This document shows positions 25,050 through 34,101 of a stretch of 64,000 nucleotides of DNA, piece after piece. The translations under genes and the position numbers were made by a program. The notes under the pieces are model-generated. The model was not told the origin of the DNA. It searched no databases and was given only the letters and a program-made list of their open reading frames with translations. The stretch comes from JAUWVG01 sp964633715 (GTDB lineage: Bacteria; Acidobacteriota; Aminicenantia; Aminicenantales; Aminicenantaceae). Within the stretch, counting starts at the first letter, position 1. The number at the start of each line of letters is the position of its first letter. The stretch is taken from NCBI GenBank assembly GCA_964633715.1, contig CAZWHQ010000004.1, positions 53,918 through 117,917 on the forward strand, given 5' to 3'.

Positions 25050-27929
25050 ATGAAAAAACGATCATACTTTTTTGTTATTCTAGGGCTGTTGATTTTTGCC
25101 CTTGTCTTTCCCGCTGTATCTAAAGCTCAGGTAAAGAGACCCTTAACTCATAAGGACTACGACAGCTGGAAATCTATAGGATCGTCTGCGATTTCTCCTG
25201 ATGGAAATTGGCTTCTATATCTGGAAACACCGCAGAAGGGCGAAGCGGACTTGGTTGTCATCAACATCATTACAGGTAAAGAGTTCCGTTTTGCCGTTGG
25301 TTTTACGGGTGAAGGGACGACGGCCCATCGTTCCGCCAATCCTCAGTTCAGTTTTGATTCAACTCATGTCGTTTTTCTCGTATCTCCCTCAAAAGCAGAG
25401 CTTGATGAGGCAAAAAAAGAAAAAGAAAACAAACAGGACCAGATGAGAGGGGGCGGAGACAGCAATTCGGTTCCCAAAAAGAAGTTGGGAATAATGTCTC
25501 TTGCCAGCGGGGATGTCACACTTGTAGAAATGGTGAAAAATTATAAGATGCCTGAAGAGGCGAGTGGATGGGTGGTTTACCTCAAAGAAAAAAAAGAAGA
25601 ATCTGAAGATAAAAAAGCTGCTGCGAAAAAACCGCCGGAGAAAAAAGCTGAAGAAGCTAAATCCGAAGAAGAGGAAGATAAGAAAGAAGAAAAAAAGAAG
25701 GATTATGGGACAGAGCTGGTTCTTCGGTCCTTAAACGACGGACAGGAGACCACATATGAATCTGTTCTGTTCTATTTGTTTAGCAAAAACGGCAGGTTTC
25801 TCTTCTATACCGTATCTGACAAGGACAAACCTGAAACCGATGGTATTTACCGCCAGGAGATGGGAAAAGATTCTGCTATGGCGCTTTTAACTGGAAAAGG
25901 CAACTACAAGCAGTTCGCCTTAAATGAAAATGAAACGCGTATGGCGTTTGTCACCGACCGTGATGACTATGAAGCCGAAAACCCGACATTTAACCTCTAT
26001 GGGATGAATATCGGGGATTCTCAAGCTGAATTGTGGGTTTCTCACACCTCAACCGCTGGTTTCCCCAGTGGACTGGCTGTGAGTGATAAATCCGCAATCT
26101 CTTTCAGCACGGATGGCAAGATTGTTTTGTTTGGGATTAAAGAGATTCCTGAGCCAAAAAAAGAAGAAGACGAAGACGAGGAAGAAAAAGCCAAATTTGA
26201 CCTCTGGCACTGGAACGATCCCTATCCTCAGCCACAGCAGAAGCTCATGGCCCAGAGAGTCCAAAACAATACCTGGGAGTCGGTCTTTTATGTCGATGAC
26301 AAAAAGTTTGTCAAATTGGCTGATGCTGATCTCCCAGATGTCACCTTGCTGGAGAATGGAATTTTGGCCTGGGGACAGAGCATCGAACCCTATACAAAAA
26401 TGGTCTCCTACTTTGGTTCTTTTTATGATATCTACGTGATTGATCCAGGATCAGGGGAGAGGACACTTGTCAAAGAGAAGCTTTACGGAAGAGCCCGAGT
26501 GTCTCCTAACGGCAAATTTTTGACGTGGTTTGAAGATGAGAATTGGTATGTCTATGATGTCGCTAAAAAAACAATAAAAAATATTACGGAATCCATCGAT
26601 GTCCGATTTGACCGGGAAGATCATGATACTCCTACACCGCGCAGTTCCCATGGAATGGCAGGATGGACAGATAATGAAAGCTCTATCTTGATCTATGATA
26701 AATACGATATTTGGGAGATAAAACCTGACGGCTCTGGGGCTCGGATGATCACAGAGGGCTATGGCCGCAAAAATGATCTATCCTTCAGATATTTCACGCT
26801 GGATCGAGATGAGAAGACCATCGATCCAAAAAAACCTATCCTCCTCCGTGTGACCAATACTGAGACCATGGCCTCAGGCTTTTATACTGACCAGGTTTCC
26901 GGAAGGAAAACACCGGAAAAACTCCTGTATGCAGATAAAAGTTTTTCAAGTCCGAGAAAAGCTGAAAAAGCCGATGTGGTGTTTTTCACACGCTCCACTG
27001 TCGATGAATTTCCTGATGTTTGGGTCAGCGAAAAGACATTCAGCAATCCCAAAAAGATAACGAATCTTGGGCAACAGATAAAGCCCTTCATCTGGGGAAA
27101 AGGGGAACTGCGCGATTTTCAAAGTTCGGATGGAAAACCGCTGAAAGGGATTCTGATAAAACCTGAAAATTTCGATCCCAACAAAAAATATCCTCTGATG
27201 GTTTACATCTATGAAACTCTCCACACTGGGTATCACCGCTTTCGCAATCCCTCACCGGGAACGTCGATCAATACGTCCTACTATGTCAGCAACGGGTATA
27301 TTGTGTGGCAGCCCGATATCGAGTACGACACCGGATATCCGGGGCAGGATGCCCTTAAATGTGTGCTTCCAGGGATACAGATGCTTATTCGTGAAGGATA
27401 CATCGATCCCGATGCCATTGGAATTCAGGGTCATTCATGGGGTGGCTATCAAATCGCTTACATGGTTACTCAGACCAACATTTTTGCAGCTGTTGAATCC
27501 GGTGCGCCTGTTTCTAATATGACCAGTGCCTATGGTGGAATTCGGTGGGCCAGTGGAATGGTGCGACAGTTCCAGTACGAACACACACAGAGCCGCCTTG
27601 GAGCCAGTCTCTGGGAGGTACCCTTTCGTTATATCGAAAACTCTCCTGTATTCTGGGCAGACAAGGTCCAAACGCCCATCCTGATGATCCATAACGATGA
27701 AGATGGAGCCGTCCCGTGGTACCAAGGTATCGAATACATGATGGCCCTGCGACGTCTGAACAAAGAGGCCTATATGTTTAACTACAACGGGGAGGCGCAC
27801 GGCCTTCGGAAAAGGATCAACCAGGAAGATTTTACTAAGCGGATGCAGGAATTTTTCGATCACTACCTCAAAGGTGCCCCGGCTCCAAAATGGATGACAG
27901 ATGGGATTTTAGCTTGGGATAAAAAATAG
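25050..27929 (+). CDS. Secreted S9 family peptidase with charged inserts
   Basis: A 959-residue prolyl oligopeptidase-family enzyme with a signal peptide ending near SKAQ. The propeller region spans about 40-680 and the hydrolase domain the last ~260 residues. The triad is Ser796 in GHSWGGY, an Asp in the HNDEDGAVPW segment (883-885) and His917 in GEAHGL. Two Lys/Glu-rich low-complexity inserts interrupt the propeller, near residues 180-220 (KKEESEDKKAAAKKPPEKKA and onward) and near 370 (KKEEDEDEEEKAKF). The start follows AGGAGG. Probably a periplasmic or outer-surface exopeptidase or oligopeptidase. Confidence 0.92.
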   Translation: MKKRSYFFVILGLLIFALVFPAVSKAQVKRPLTHKDYDSWKSIGSSAISPDGNWLLYLETPQKGEADLVVINIITGKEFRFAVGFTGEGTTAHRSANPQFSFDSTHVVFLVSPSKAELDEAKKEKENKQDQMRGGGDSNSVPKKKLGIMSLASGDVTLVEMVKNYKMPEEASGWVVYLKEKKEESEDKKAAAKKPPEKKAEEAKSEEEEDKKEEKKKDYGTELVLRSLNDGQETTYESVLFYLFSKNGRFLFYTVSDKDKPETDGIYRQEMGKDSAMALLTGKGNYKQFALNENETRMAFVTDRDDYEAENPTFNLYGMNIGDSQAELWVSHTSTAGFPSGLAVSDKSAISFSTDGKIVLFGIKEIPEPKKEEDEDEEEKAKFDLWHWNDPYPQPQQKLMAQRVQNNTWESVFYVDDKKFVKLADADLPDVTLLENGILAWGQSIEPYTKMVSYFGSFYDIYVIDPGSGERTLVKEKLYGRARVSPNGKFLTWFEDENWYVYDVAKKTIKNITESIDVRFDREDHDTPTPRSSHGMAGWTDNESSILIYDKYDIWEIKPDGSGARMITEGYGRKNDLSFRYFTLDRDEKTIDPKKPILLRVTNTETMASGFYTDQVSGRKTPEKLLYADKSFSSPRKAEKADVVFFTRSTVDEFPDVWVSEKTFSNPKKITNLGQQIKPFIWGKGELRDFQSSDGKPLKGILIKPENFDPNKKYPLMVYIYETLHTGYHRFRNPSPGTSINTSYYVSNGYIVWQPDIEYDTGYPGQDALKCVLPGIQMLIREGYIDPDAIGIQGHSWGGYQIAYMVTQTNIFAAVESGAPVSNMTSAYGGIRWASGMVRQFQYEHTQSRLGASLWEVPFRYIENSPVFWADKVQTPILMIHNDEDGAVPWYQGIEYMMALRRLNKEAYMFNYNGEAHGLRKRINQEDFTKRMQEFFDHYLKGAPAPKWMTDGILAWDKK

Positions 27930-28067
27930 GAGACAAATTTCGCTATTTCCATCATCTTCCCAGAACTATAAAAAAATTAAATCATGGAGATAGGGACATG
28001 ATGCTAGAAAAAGTTGGTTTTTTTTCATTTTTTTGAGTTATAATAAGAGTGCGGGATAACTCGAAAA

Positions 28068-28562
28068 ATGAAGAGAAGGAAAATCCTTCAAATCTTTCCT
28101 CTATTTCCATTTTTAGCCGGAATCTTTTTATTGGTCCTGTTTTTATCCTGGCCTCCTGAGGGATTTTCTGCGGCCAAAAAAGATCCGTGTCAAATTCTTA
28201 AAAATATCTACGATGAAGTAAAAGAACTAGGGGCCTATGCGGATGAAAATTTCCTGCGAAGAGAATTTCACATGGACTTGGACAGCCACCCTACGAACAA
28301 AGAAGAATATGTCATGGTCTTTAGCCAGAAAATCGATAAAATTCAAATAATGGTTCTACAGGTCACTTATTTTGAACAGGATAAGGCCAACCGTTATGCC
28401 AAAAATGCCAAAGAGACTAAGGAGATCAAGTGCGAGCTGATAGGGGAGGATTTTAAAATCAAGTCCTGCGACTATGAAGAGAAAAAAATGAACAAAGTCC
28501 TTTCCAGAATCCTTACTGGAATCCAAGCAAAAAAAGAACTGCTTAAACTCGTCAAAAAATAA
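28068..28562 (+). CDS. Hypothetical secreted or membrane-anchored protein
   Basis: A 164-residue protein with a basic N-terminus and a hydrophobic segment (FLAGIFLLVLFLSW) serving as signal peptide or anchor, followed by a mixed alpha/beta region with two Cys (CELIG and SCDYE). No family recognised. A possible TATAAT lies about 25 bases before the ATG. A strong hairpin directly overlaps its stop, marking the end of the transcript. Confidence 0.55.
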   Translation: MKRRKILQIFPLFPFLAGIFLLVLFLSWPPEGFSAAKKDPCQILKNIYDEVKELGAYADENFLRREFHMDLDSHPTNKEEYVMVFSQKIDKIQIMVLQVTYFEQDKANRYAKNAKETKEIKCELIGEDFKIKSCDYEEKKMNKVLSRILTGIQAKKELLKLVKK

Positions 28563-28587
28563 AAAGTGGGGACAGTCCCCACTTTTT
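28561..28587 (+). terminator. Perfect 13-bp stem hairpin followed by T-run
   Basis: AAAAAGTGGGGAC (28561-28573), a single A, then GTCCCCACTTTTT (28575-28587) form a perfect palindrome overlapping the stop codon of the preceding gene. It is followed by a degenerate echo of C-, T- and G-runs up to 28625. It works as an intrinsic terminator in either direction. The core TGGGGACAGTCCCCA is also seen as a repeated palindrome in other genomes, so it may be of repeat origin. Confidence 0.7.
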
Positions 28588-28660
28588 TTCCCCCCCCACT
28601 TTTTTTTGGGGGAACTTTTTTTTTAGAGGACTCGTCTAGGAAAGTGGAGGTTGTGCTCCT

Positions 28661-31036
28661 ATGTTTAAAAACTATTTTAAAGTCGCCATACGGAATGTGA
28701 TCCGGCATAAATTCTATTCATTCCTCATTATCTCCGGCTTTGCCTTAGGATTGGCCGTATTTCTACTGGCCATTCTCTATACAGGATTTAATTTCAGTTA
28801 TGACACGTTCCATAAGGATGTAAATAATATCTATGGTGTCATTCAGGTTTTGCCCTCAGGGAATAAAGGAGAGCAGCATACGGCTATCACACCTGCTCCT
28901 CTTCTTCCAGCAATGGCGAGTGAGTTCAGTGAGATTCAGGCGTCCACTCGCTTTTCTCGTTGCAGAAAGATGATCGTCCGCCATGGAGAGAACACATTTT
29001 ATGAAACAGATGTTCTCCTTGTTGATCCCAATTTCCTCACTTTTTTTAATTTTAGACAGCTCACGGGGAAAAGAGAGGGAGTCCTTGCGGAGCCAAATTC
29101 GATTCTGCTCTCTTTAGATTCGGCGATAAAGTATTTTGGAGATATCGATCCTGTTGGAAAAATCCTCACTCTGGATAACAAAATGGATGTGACTGTCAAA
29201 GGAGTGATTGAAAATAACCCATTGAATTCATCCATTCACTATGATTTTTTGCTCTCGATGGAGACAGCCCGTTCCCTTTATACCTGGATGGACAATTGGA
29301 ACGTGAACACTCAAGCGGCTTTTATTCGGCTAAATGAGAAGGAAGACCAAAAGAATTTAGAAGCCAAATTCCCTGGTTTTTTAAAAAAACACTATGCAAA
29401 TTCTTCAGATTCGCCTAAGAAGATGTATCTTTTTCCTCTTCTTGAATTCCGGAAAAAAGCTGAAGATCTCGATATTCTTACGTATTTGATGTGGTTTGAA
29501 CCCTATTCTGTTTCCTATTTTTTTATTGGAATGGCTGTTGGACTGCTGCTGATTGTGTGCATCAATTTTATGAATTTATCCACGGCACGTTATATGTTGC
29601 GTGTGAGAGAGATCGGTATGCGCAAGGTCGTAGGCGCGAAGCGATCTCAGCTGATTCGACAATTTCTTGGTGAATCGATTTTGGTCTCTCTTTTGGCCAT
29701 CCCTTTTGCCTTAATCCTTTACGAATTCATCCGCCCCGCCTATCTGAACTATGTTGGCACTAACATAGATATCTCTCTTTGGAGCTATCCATATCTTGCA
29801 CTCGCCCTGCTTGGAGGAACAGTCCTTATAGGGGCATTTTCAGGGAGCTATCCTGCCTTATTTCTCTCCGGATTTAATCCTGTTCAGGTTCTTAAGGGGC
29901 AGCTAAAAAAGGGAAAAAAAGGAGCGGCTCTGAGGAAAATCCTGGTTGTTTCCCAATTCGTGCTTTCGATTCTATTGATTATCTTTACCGTGGCTATCAA
30001 TCAACAGCTGCGATATCTAATGAACAAAAATATTGGCTTTGATCGATCCGATGTGCTCGTGCTTCCGATTCCACAAGAAATGCGCCCAAATCTTATTCCT
30101 TTTAAAAAAGAACTGATCCGTCACCCGGACGTGCCCTATGTTTCGGCGGCTTCACACGTGCCTGTCAACTGGATGCCTGAGAATCAGGTATTTCCCGAAG
30201 GGTATGAAGCTAAAGAAGCCTGGACAATGAACACATACGGAATCGACTTTGATTTTACTGAGCTTTTAAATATGAATATTGTGAAGGGGAGAAGTTTCTC
30301 TAGGGATTTTAGAGACAAGGACAGCATTCTGCTCAATGAGACAGCCGTGGAGCAGCTCGGTTGGACAGATCCCATTGGAAAGAGAATCAAAATCGATAAT
30401 CGCAGCTATGTTGTCATTGGAGTGGCTGAGGATTTTCTCTTCAATAATGCACACTGGAAAATTGCTCCAGCTCTGATGTATCTGGAGGAAACAAACCTCA
30501 ACTACATGTTTATCAAAACTTCAGGAATTCCAGATCCTTCTTTAATCGAAGATGTGAGGGCCTTATGGCTTGTTTTTGCTCCCGGAATCCCATTTGAATA
30601 TTCCACATTGGACGGGCGTTTCGAAATGGCAAATGATTACTTAGAAAAAATGTATGTGATTGTTGGCATAATCGGGATAATTGCCATTTTTGTCTCCTGC
30701 TTGGGACTCGTCGCCCTGGCTTCTTTTACTGTAGGTCGAAGGACAAAGGAAATCGGTGTTCGAAAAATCCTTGGGGCCTCAGTTTCGGGGATTGTCAGAA
30801 TGCTTCTTTTTCATTTCGTCAAATTGATTGTGATATCCAATGTCATTGCCTGGCCGCTGACATACGTACTTCTCAAACAGTTTCTACGATGGGGCTGGGC
30901 CTATACGACCGATATCAATTTGACAAGTTTTCTTTTTGCAGCCGTCCTCTCTTTAGCGACCGCCGTCCTTTCTGTCATTTATCAAACTGTAAAAGTGGCT
31001 CAGGCCAATCCTGTCCTTGCGCTCAAATACGAATAA
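28661..31036 (+). CDS. FtsX/MacB-type ABC transporter permease
   Basis: A 791-residue protein with the typical double layout: an N-terminal helix (about 20-42), a periplasmic MacB_PCD domain (about 45-270), three helices with the FtsX motif region NFMNLSTARYMLRVREIGMR (conserved REIGMRKVVGA), and a second cycle ending with RRTKEIGVRKILGAS and three helices. Such permeases work with a LolD/MacB-like ATPase in lipoprotein, peptide or antimicrobial efflux. No ATPase gene is adjacent, so the partner must be encoded elsewhere. The ATG at 28661 follows GGAGG at a slightly long distance (11 bases). Confidence 0.9.
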   Translation: MFKNYFKVAIRNVIRHKFYSFLIISGFALGLAVFLLAILYTGFNFSYDTFHKDVNNIYGVIQVLPSGNKGEQHTAITPAPLLPAMASEFSEIQASTRFSRCRKMIVRHGENTFYETDVLLVDPNFLTFFNFRQLTGKREGVLAEPNSILLSLDSAIKYFGDIDPVGKILTLDNKMDVTVKGVIENNPLNSSIHYDFLLSMETARSLYTWMDNWNVNTQAAFIRLNEKEDQKNLEAKFPGFLKKHYANSSDSPKKMYLFPLLEFRKKAEDLDILTYLMWFEPYSVSYFFIGMAVGLLLIVCINFMNLSTARYMLRVREIGMRKVVGAKRSQLIRQFLGESILVSLLAIPFALILYEFIRPAYLNYVGTNIDISLWSYPYLALALLGGTVLIGAFSGSYPALFLSGFNPVQVLKGQLKKGKKGAALRKILVVSQFVLSILLIIFTVAINQQLRYLMNKNIGFDRSDVLVLPIPQEMRPNLIPFKKELIRHPDVPYVSAASHVPVNWMPENQVFPEGYEAKEAWTMNTYGIDFDFTELLNMNIVKGRSFSRDFRDKDSILLNETAVEQLGWTDPIGKRIKIDNRSYVVIGVAEDFLFNNAHWKIAPALMYLEETNLNYMFIKTSGIPDPSLIEDVRALWLVFAPGIPFEYSTLDGRFEMANDYLEKMYVIVGIIGIIAIFVSCLGLVALASFTVGRRTKEIGVRKILGASVSGIVRMLLFHFVKLIVISNVIAWPLTYVLLKQFLRWGWAYTTDINLTSFLFAAVLSLATAVLSVIYQTVKVAQANPVLALKYE

Positions 31037-31046
31037 AACATCCTTT

Positions 31047-31075
31047 TTGACTTGTTATTGGGGCTGTGCTATAAA
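31047..31075 (+). promoter_or_regulatory. Candidate sigma-70 promoter for the lipoprotein at 31121
   Basis: TTGACT (31047-31052) and TATAAA (31070-31075) are separated by an optimal 17 bases, and the -10 lies 45 bases upstream of the start codon with AAGGAGG in between. Confidence 0.6.
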
Positions 31076-31120
31076 ATTTTTTGGATTTTATTAAAAGAGT
31101 CACCCAAAGGAGGCCTTGTC

Positions 31121-31879
31121 ATGAGAAATCATAAAATCTATGTGTTTTTAACATTGATATTGCTCACGTCCTTTTTCTTCTTCGCCTGCCAGAAGGCGGA
31201 AGAGGCGCAAACCGAAGAAACTCAGGCAGAAATCACTGAGGAGGAAACCACTGCTTCTGTCCCTGCTCTCAGCGATTTGCACGAAGTGGTCTATCCTTTG
31301 TGGCATACCGCATTCCCCGAGAAAGATACTGTAATGGTCAAAGAGCTTCTTCCGCAGGTGGACTCGCTGTATGAAAAACTGGAACAGGCGGAACTGCCTG
31401 GAATCCTTCGTGACAAGGTAGAACAATGGGATGAGGGGATGAGTACGCTTAAAAACACTGTAGAAAATCTCCACAAGGCTGTTGAGGCTGACAAAAATGA
31501 AGAGATTTTAAGTCAGGTCGAAGCCTTTCACAGTGCTTACGAGAGTCTGGTTCGTTTAATAAGGCCGGTGGTGCCCGAACTGGAAGCCTTTCAGCAGGAT
31601 CTCTACAAACTTTATCACTATCATATGCCAAATTATGAACTGGAATTGATTCGCAGCGATGTTGAAGCCATGTTGGAGAAAGTTGTGCCTTTGAAGACCG
31701 TTCAGCTTCCAACTCGTCTGGAGTCCAGGCAGGAAGATTTTTCAGCCGCTGTGGATAATCTTGAAATAGAGCTCAATAAACTGGCTGAAGCTGTTAAAAC
31801 GAGTAAAACACAAGAAATTAGAGATGCAATTGAGAGAGTTCATACAGCATACCAGAACACGGAAAAAATTTTTGACTGA
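31121..31879 (+). CDS. Helical lipoprotein with internal duplication
   Basis: ATG 31121 follows AAGGAGG by 7 bases. The signal ends in a lipobox FFAC. The 252-residue product is almost wholly helical. Residues ~50-145 and ~150-250 look like two copies of a four-helix unit: PLWHTAFPEKD aligns with KLYHYHMPNYE, and VEAFHSAYESL with IERVHTAYQNT. Each copy has a His in the first helix and one in the last. The layout recalls cytochrome b562-type bundles, but no haem motif is certain. Function unknown; metal or haem binding in the periplasm is speculation. Confidence 0.7.
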   Translation: MRNHKIYVFLTLILLTSFFFFACQKAEEAQTEETQAEITEEETTASVPALSDLHEVVYPLWHTAFPEKDTVMVKELLPQVDSLYEKLEQAELPGILRDKVEQWDEGMSTLKNTVENLHKAVEADKNEEILSQVEAFHSAYESLVRLIRPVVPELEAFQQDLYKLYHYHMPNYELELIRSDVEAMLEKVVPLKTVQLPTRLESRQEDFSAAVDNLEIELNKLAEAVKTSKTQEIRDAIERVHTAYQNTEKIFD

Positions 31880-31898
31880 TGGATTAAATTTCCGAGAT

Positions 31899-32789
31899 CT
31901 AGCTGTGATTTGAAGTTATTATCTGAGTGATACGCCTGATATAATCCGGATCCGTTCCACAGCAGCCCCCGATGAGCTTAGCGCCATTAGTTATAATTTG
32001 AGAGACATATTTCACGTAATTTTCAATTCCCTGTGAATAGGACACCTCTCCCTCAGAAGACAATGTTGCCTTTCCCGCATTAGCCTGGGCAATTAGAGGG
32101 AGGGATGTGGAGTCCCTCATCGATTTTATCAGCTCGGCCATGTCCTTACTGTCCAGAGTGCAGTTGGCACCGATAACAGGAACTTTTTCTTCTTCAAGGC
32201 TCTGAAGGCATTGGGATACGCTGTTGCCCATCATGGTGAAAAATCCCCTTGGATATGTCTCAAAAGTCATGGTCACAAAGACCGGGCAGGAGGCATTCTT
32301 TCGGGCTGCCCTCAGAGCGCAGAGAGCTTCCTTTAAGTCGTACTGGGTTTCTATGAGGATAAAATCAACTCGGCCGTCTGAGAGGCCTTTGGCCTGTACT
32401 CCGTAGGCGCCCTCGAACTCGTCTTCGGTGTATTCTCCTTGTGGCTCGAGAAATTTGCCTGTTGGCCCCATACTTCCGGCCACAAATTTGTTCTCCGGTT
32501 TGACATCATTGGCGAGTAATCCGGCCTGATGGTTGAGTTCGTAACACGAATCCTCCAATCCGTAGGAAGAAAGCTTAAGTTTGCTTCCACCAAAGCTGTT
32601 GGTTAAGACTACGTCAGATCCGGCTTCGAAATAGCTGCGATGGATGGTTTTGATAACATCAGGCTTTTCGATATTCCATTTCTCAGGACATTCTCCCTGT
32701 GAAAAACCGTGTTTCATGAGTTCTGTTCCCATCCCTCCGTCCAGAATCACCGTTCTCTTTTTGATTAAGTCCAATATCGTGTCCGCCAT
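31899..32789 (-). CDS. Homocysteine S-methyltransferase family protein
   Basis: The 296-residue protein has the MetH-N/BHMT barrel with the Zn ligands Cys210 (GANC) and Cys276-Cys277 (GGCCGT), plus DGGMGTEL at the N-terminus and TNSFGGS. These match single-domain methyltransferases that move a methyl group to homocysteine or from a methylated donor to a corrinoid. The start follows GGGAGAGACAC. No cobalamin-binding or activation domain is fused. The methyl donor is unknown. It is convergent with the helical lipoprotein. Confidence 0.85.
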   Translation of the reverse strand: MADTILDLIKKRTVILDGGMGTELMKHGFSQGECPEKWNIEKPDVIKTIHRSYFEAGSDVVLTNSFGGSKLKLSSYGLEDSCYELNHQAGLLANDVKPENKFVAGSMGPTGKFLEPQGEYTEDEFEGAYGVQAKGLSDGRVDFILIETQYDLKEALCALRAARKNASCPVFVTMTFETYPRGFFTMMGNSVSQCLQSLEEEKVPVIGANCTLDSKDMAELIKSMRDSTSLPLIAQANAGKATLSSEGEVSYSQGIENYVKYVSQIITNGAKLIGGCCGTDPDYIRRITQIITSNHS

Positions 32790-32912
32790 GTGTCTCTCCC
32801 TTGTCAGGATAATGTTTATAAATCCATAATATCCTCAGGAAAATTCAATGTCAAAAAGTTAAAGTTAGCATTAACATAACAATTCTATAGTGAAGAAAAC
32901 ACACTCGATTGC

Positions 32913-33107
32913 CTATTGAGGCTCCGGCACATCCTGCTCCATCTTCGTCGAAGACCCGCCCACCTCACCACCATCCGCCTCAGATGGACATGGATGCTGC
33001 CGGGCCACTCTTCCGTTACGTTTAGCAGAGTCGAGTTTCAGTCCGACGTAAAATAAATTTGGAGGAACCATGCCCGCTTGTCCTCCCCGTGCGGATTTCT
33101 CAATCAT
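32913..33107. other. GC-rich island of unidentified origin in a 461-base gene-free stretch
   Basis: Between the methyltransferase (start 32789) and the SDR (33251) lies a segment visibly richer in G and C than the AT-rich flanks. Several frames are open in it, including 64 codons on the minus strand. A + strand GGAGG followed by an ATG opens only 15 codons. GGAGG (33061-33065) and CCTCC (33082-33086) form a short inverted repeat. I cannot name a product. It may be a piece of an acquired repeat or a gene remnant. The rest of the stretch shows no feature. Confidence 0.3.
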
Positions 33108-33250
33108 GCTGTCCTAGTTCCCAGAACTCTATAAGAATCATAGAATTGTATTGGTGAAGCTTATATATATTATTATGTTTGACAGCTAAAGGTGCTGAGG
33201 GTATAAAGGAGACGAATTGGAACCAAAGAAATCGATTTGAGGAGTGATCT

Positions 33251-34003
33251 ATGGGGATGTATAAAGATCTTGAAGGGAAAAGGGTTATGGTTACTGGGGC
33301 GGCCAGCGGAATCGGTCTGGCCACGGCTCAGAGATTCATAAGAGAAGGATCTCGAGTTATTATTCTAGACTGGGATGAGGAATTTTTGACCAAAACACTC
33401 GCTGACAATCCGGAATTTGCAGGTGGGGTTTGTGGAGATGTCAGCTCTCCTGAAGACGTTAAAAGAGCTTTTGATCGTGTTGATGAGTTGATGGAAGGAT
33501 TGGATGTGCTTATCTCTAATGCAGGAATTAGCTATCGCAAGTCTTTTGAGGAGATGGAGTACGATCAGTGGTCAAAAGTTTTAAAAGTAAACCTGGATGG
33601 GATGTTTTTTTGTGCTCAGGAAGCCATAAAAAGGATGAAAAACCAGCAGTCCGGAGTCCTGCTGTTTACTGGCTCGACTAATGGGCTCGAGGGGCATCCG
33701 CTTTATGCAGACTACAACGCTTCAAAAGCTGGTGTGGTTCTGCTGGCCAAAACATTAGCCCTGGAGTTTGCGCCATGGTTGAGAGTGAATGCGATTTGCC
33801 CGGGATATGTTCTCACTCCGATGCAGAAGCTCGAATACTCACCGGAACAACTCGAGGAGCTCAGCGCAAATATTCCCCTAAAAAGACAGGCCGATCCTGA
33901 AGAAGTGGCCAGCCTGTTCGCTTTTCTCGCTTCAAAGGAAGCGGCATTTATCACAGGGCAGGCCATTGCAATAGATGGTGGTGAGACTGCCGGACTGAGT
34001 TAA
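33251..34003 (+). CDS. SDR-family oxidoreductase
   Basis: A 250-residue classical short-chain dehydrogenase: TGAASGIG cofactor motif, SNAGISYRKS, catalytic Ser in LFTGSTNG and Tyr/Lys in YNASKAG, and C-terminal FITGQAIAIDGGE. The acidic residue at the end of strand 2 (ILDWDEE) suggests NAD rather than NADP preference. GAGGAG precedes ATG 33251. A paralogue follows at 34729. Substrate unknown; sugars or polyols are frequent for this type. Confidence 0.88.
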   Translation: MGMYKDLEGKRVMVTGAASGIGLATAQRFIREGSRVIILDWDEEFLTKTLADNPEFAGGVCGDVSSPEDVKRAFDRVDELMEGLDVLISNAGISYRKSFEEMEYDQWSKVLKVNLDGMFFCAQEAIKRMKNQQSGVLLFTGSTNGLEGHPLYADYNASKAGVVLLAKTLALEFAPWLRVNAICPGYVLTPMQKLEYSPEQLEELSANIPLKRQADPEEVASLFAFLASKEAAFITGQAIAIDGGETAGLS

Positions 34004-34101
34004 AAAAAGAAAACTAACACATCAATTGACATGTGTTGCAAAGTCAGGATAAATTGTTCTTTACCTCTAACGCTGAATCAAATAAAAAGGAGACTGAAAA
34101 G

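Noticed and set aside
25390..25720. Possible frameshift in the S9 peptidase around its Lys/Glu-rich insert
   Set aside because: The frame continues cleanly through the insert into conserved propeller and hydrolase sequence, and A-rich runs explain the odd composition.
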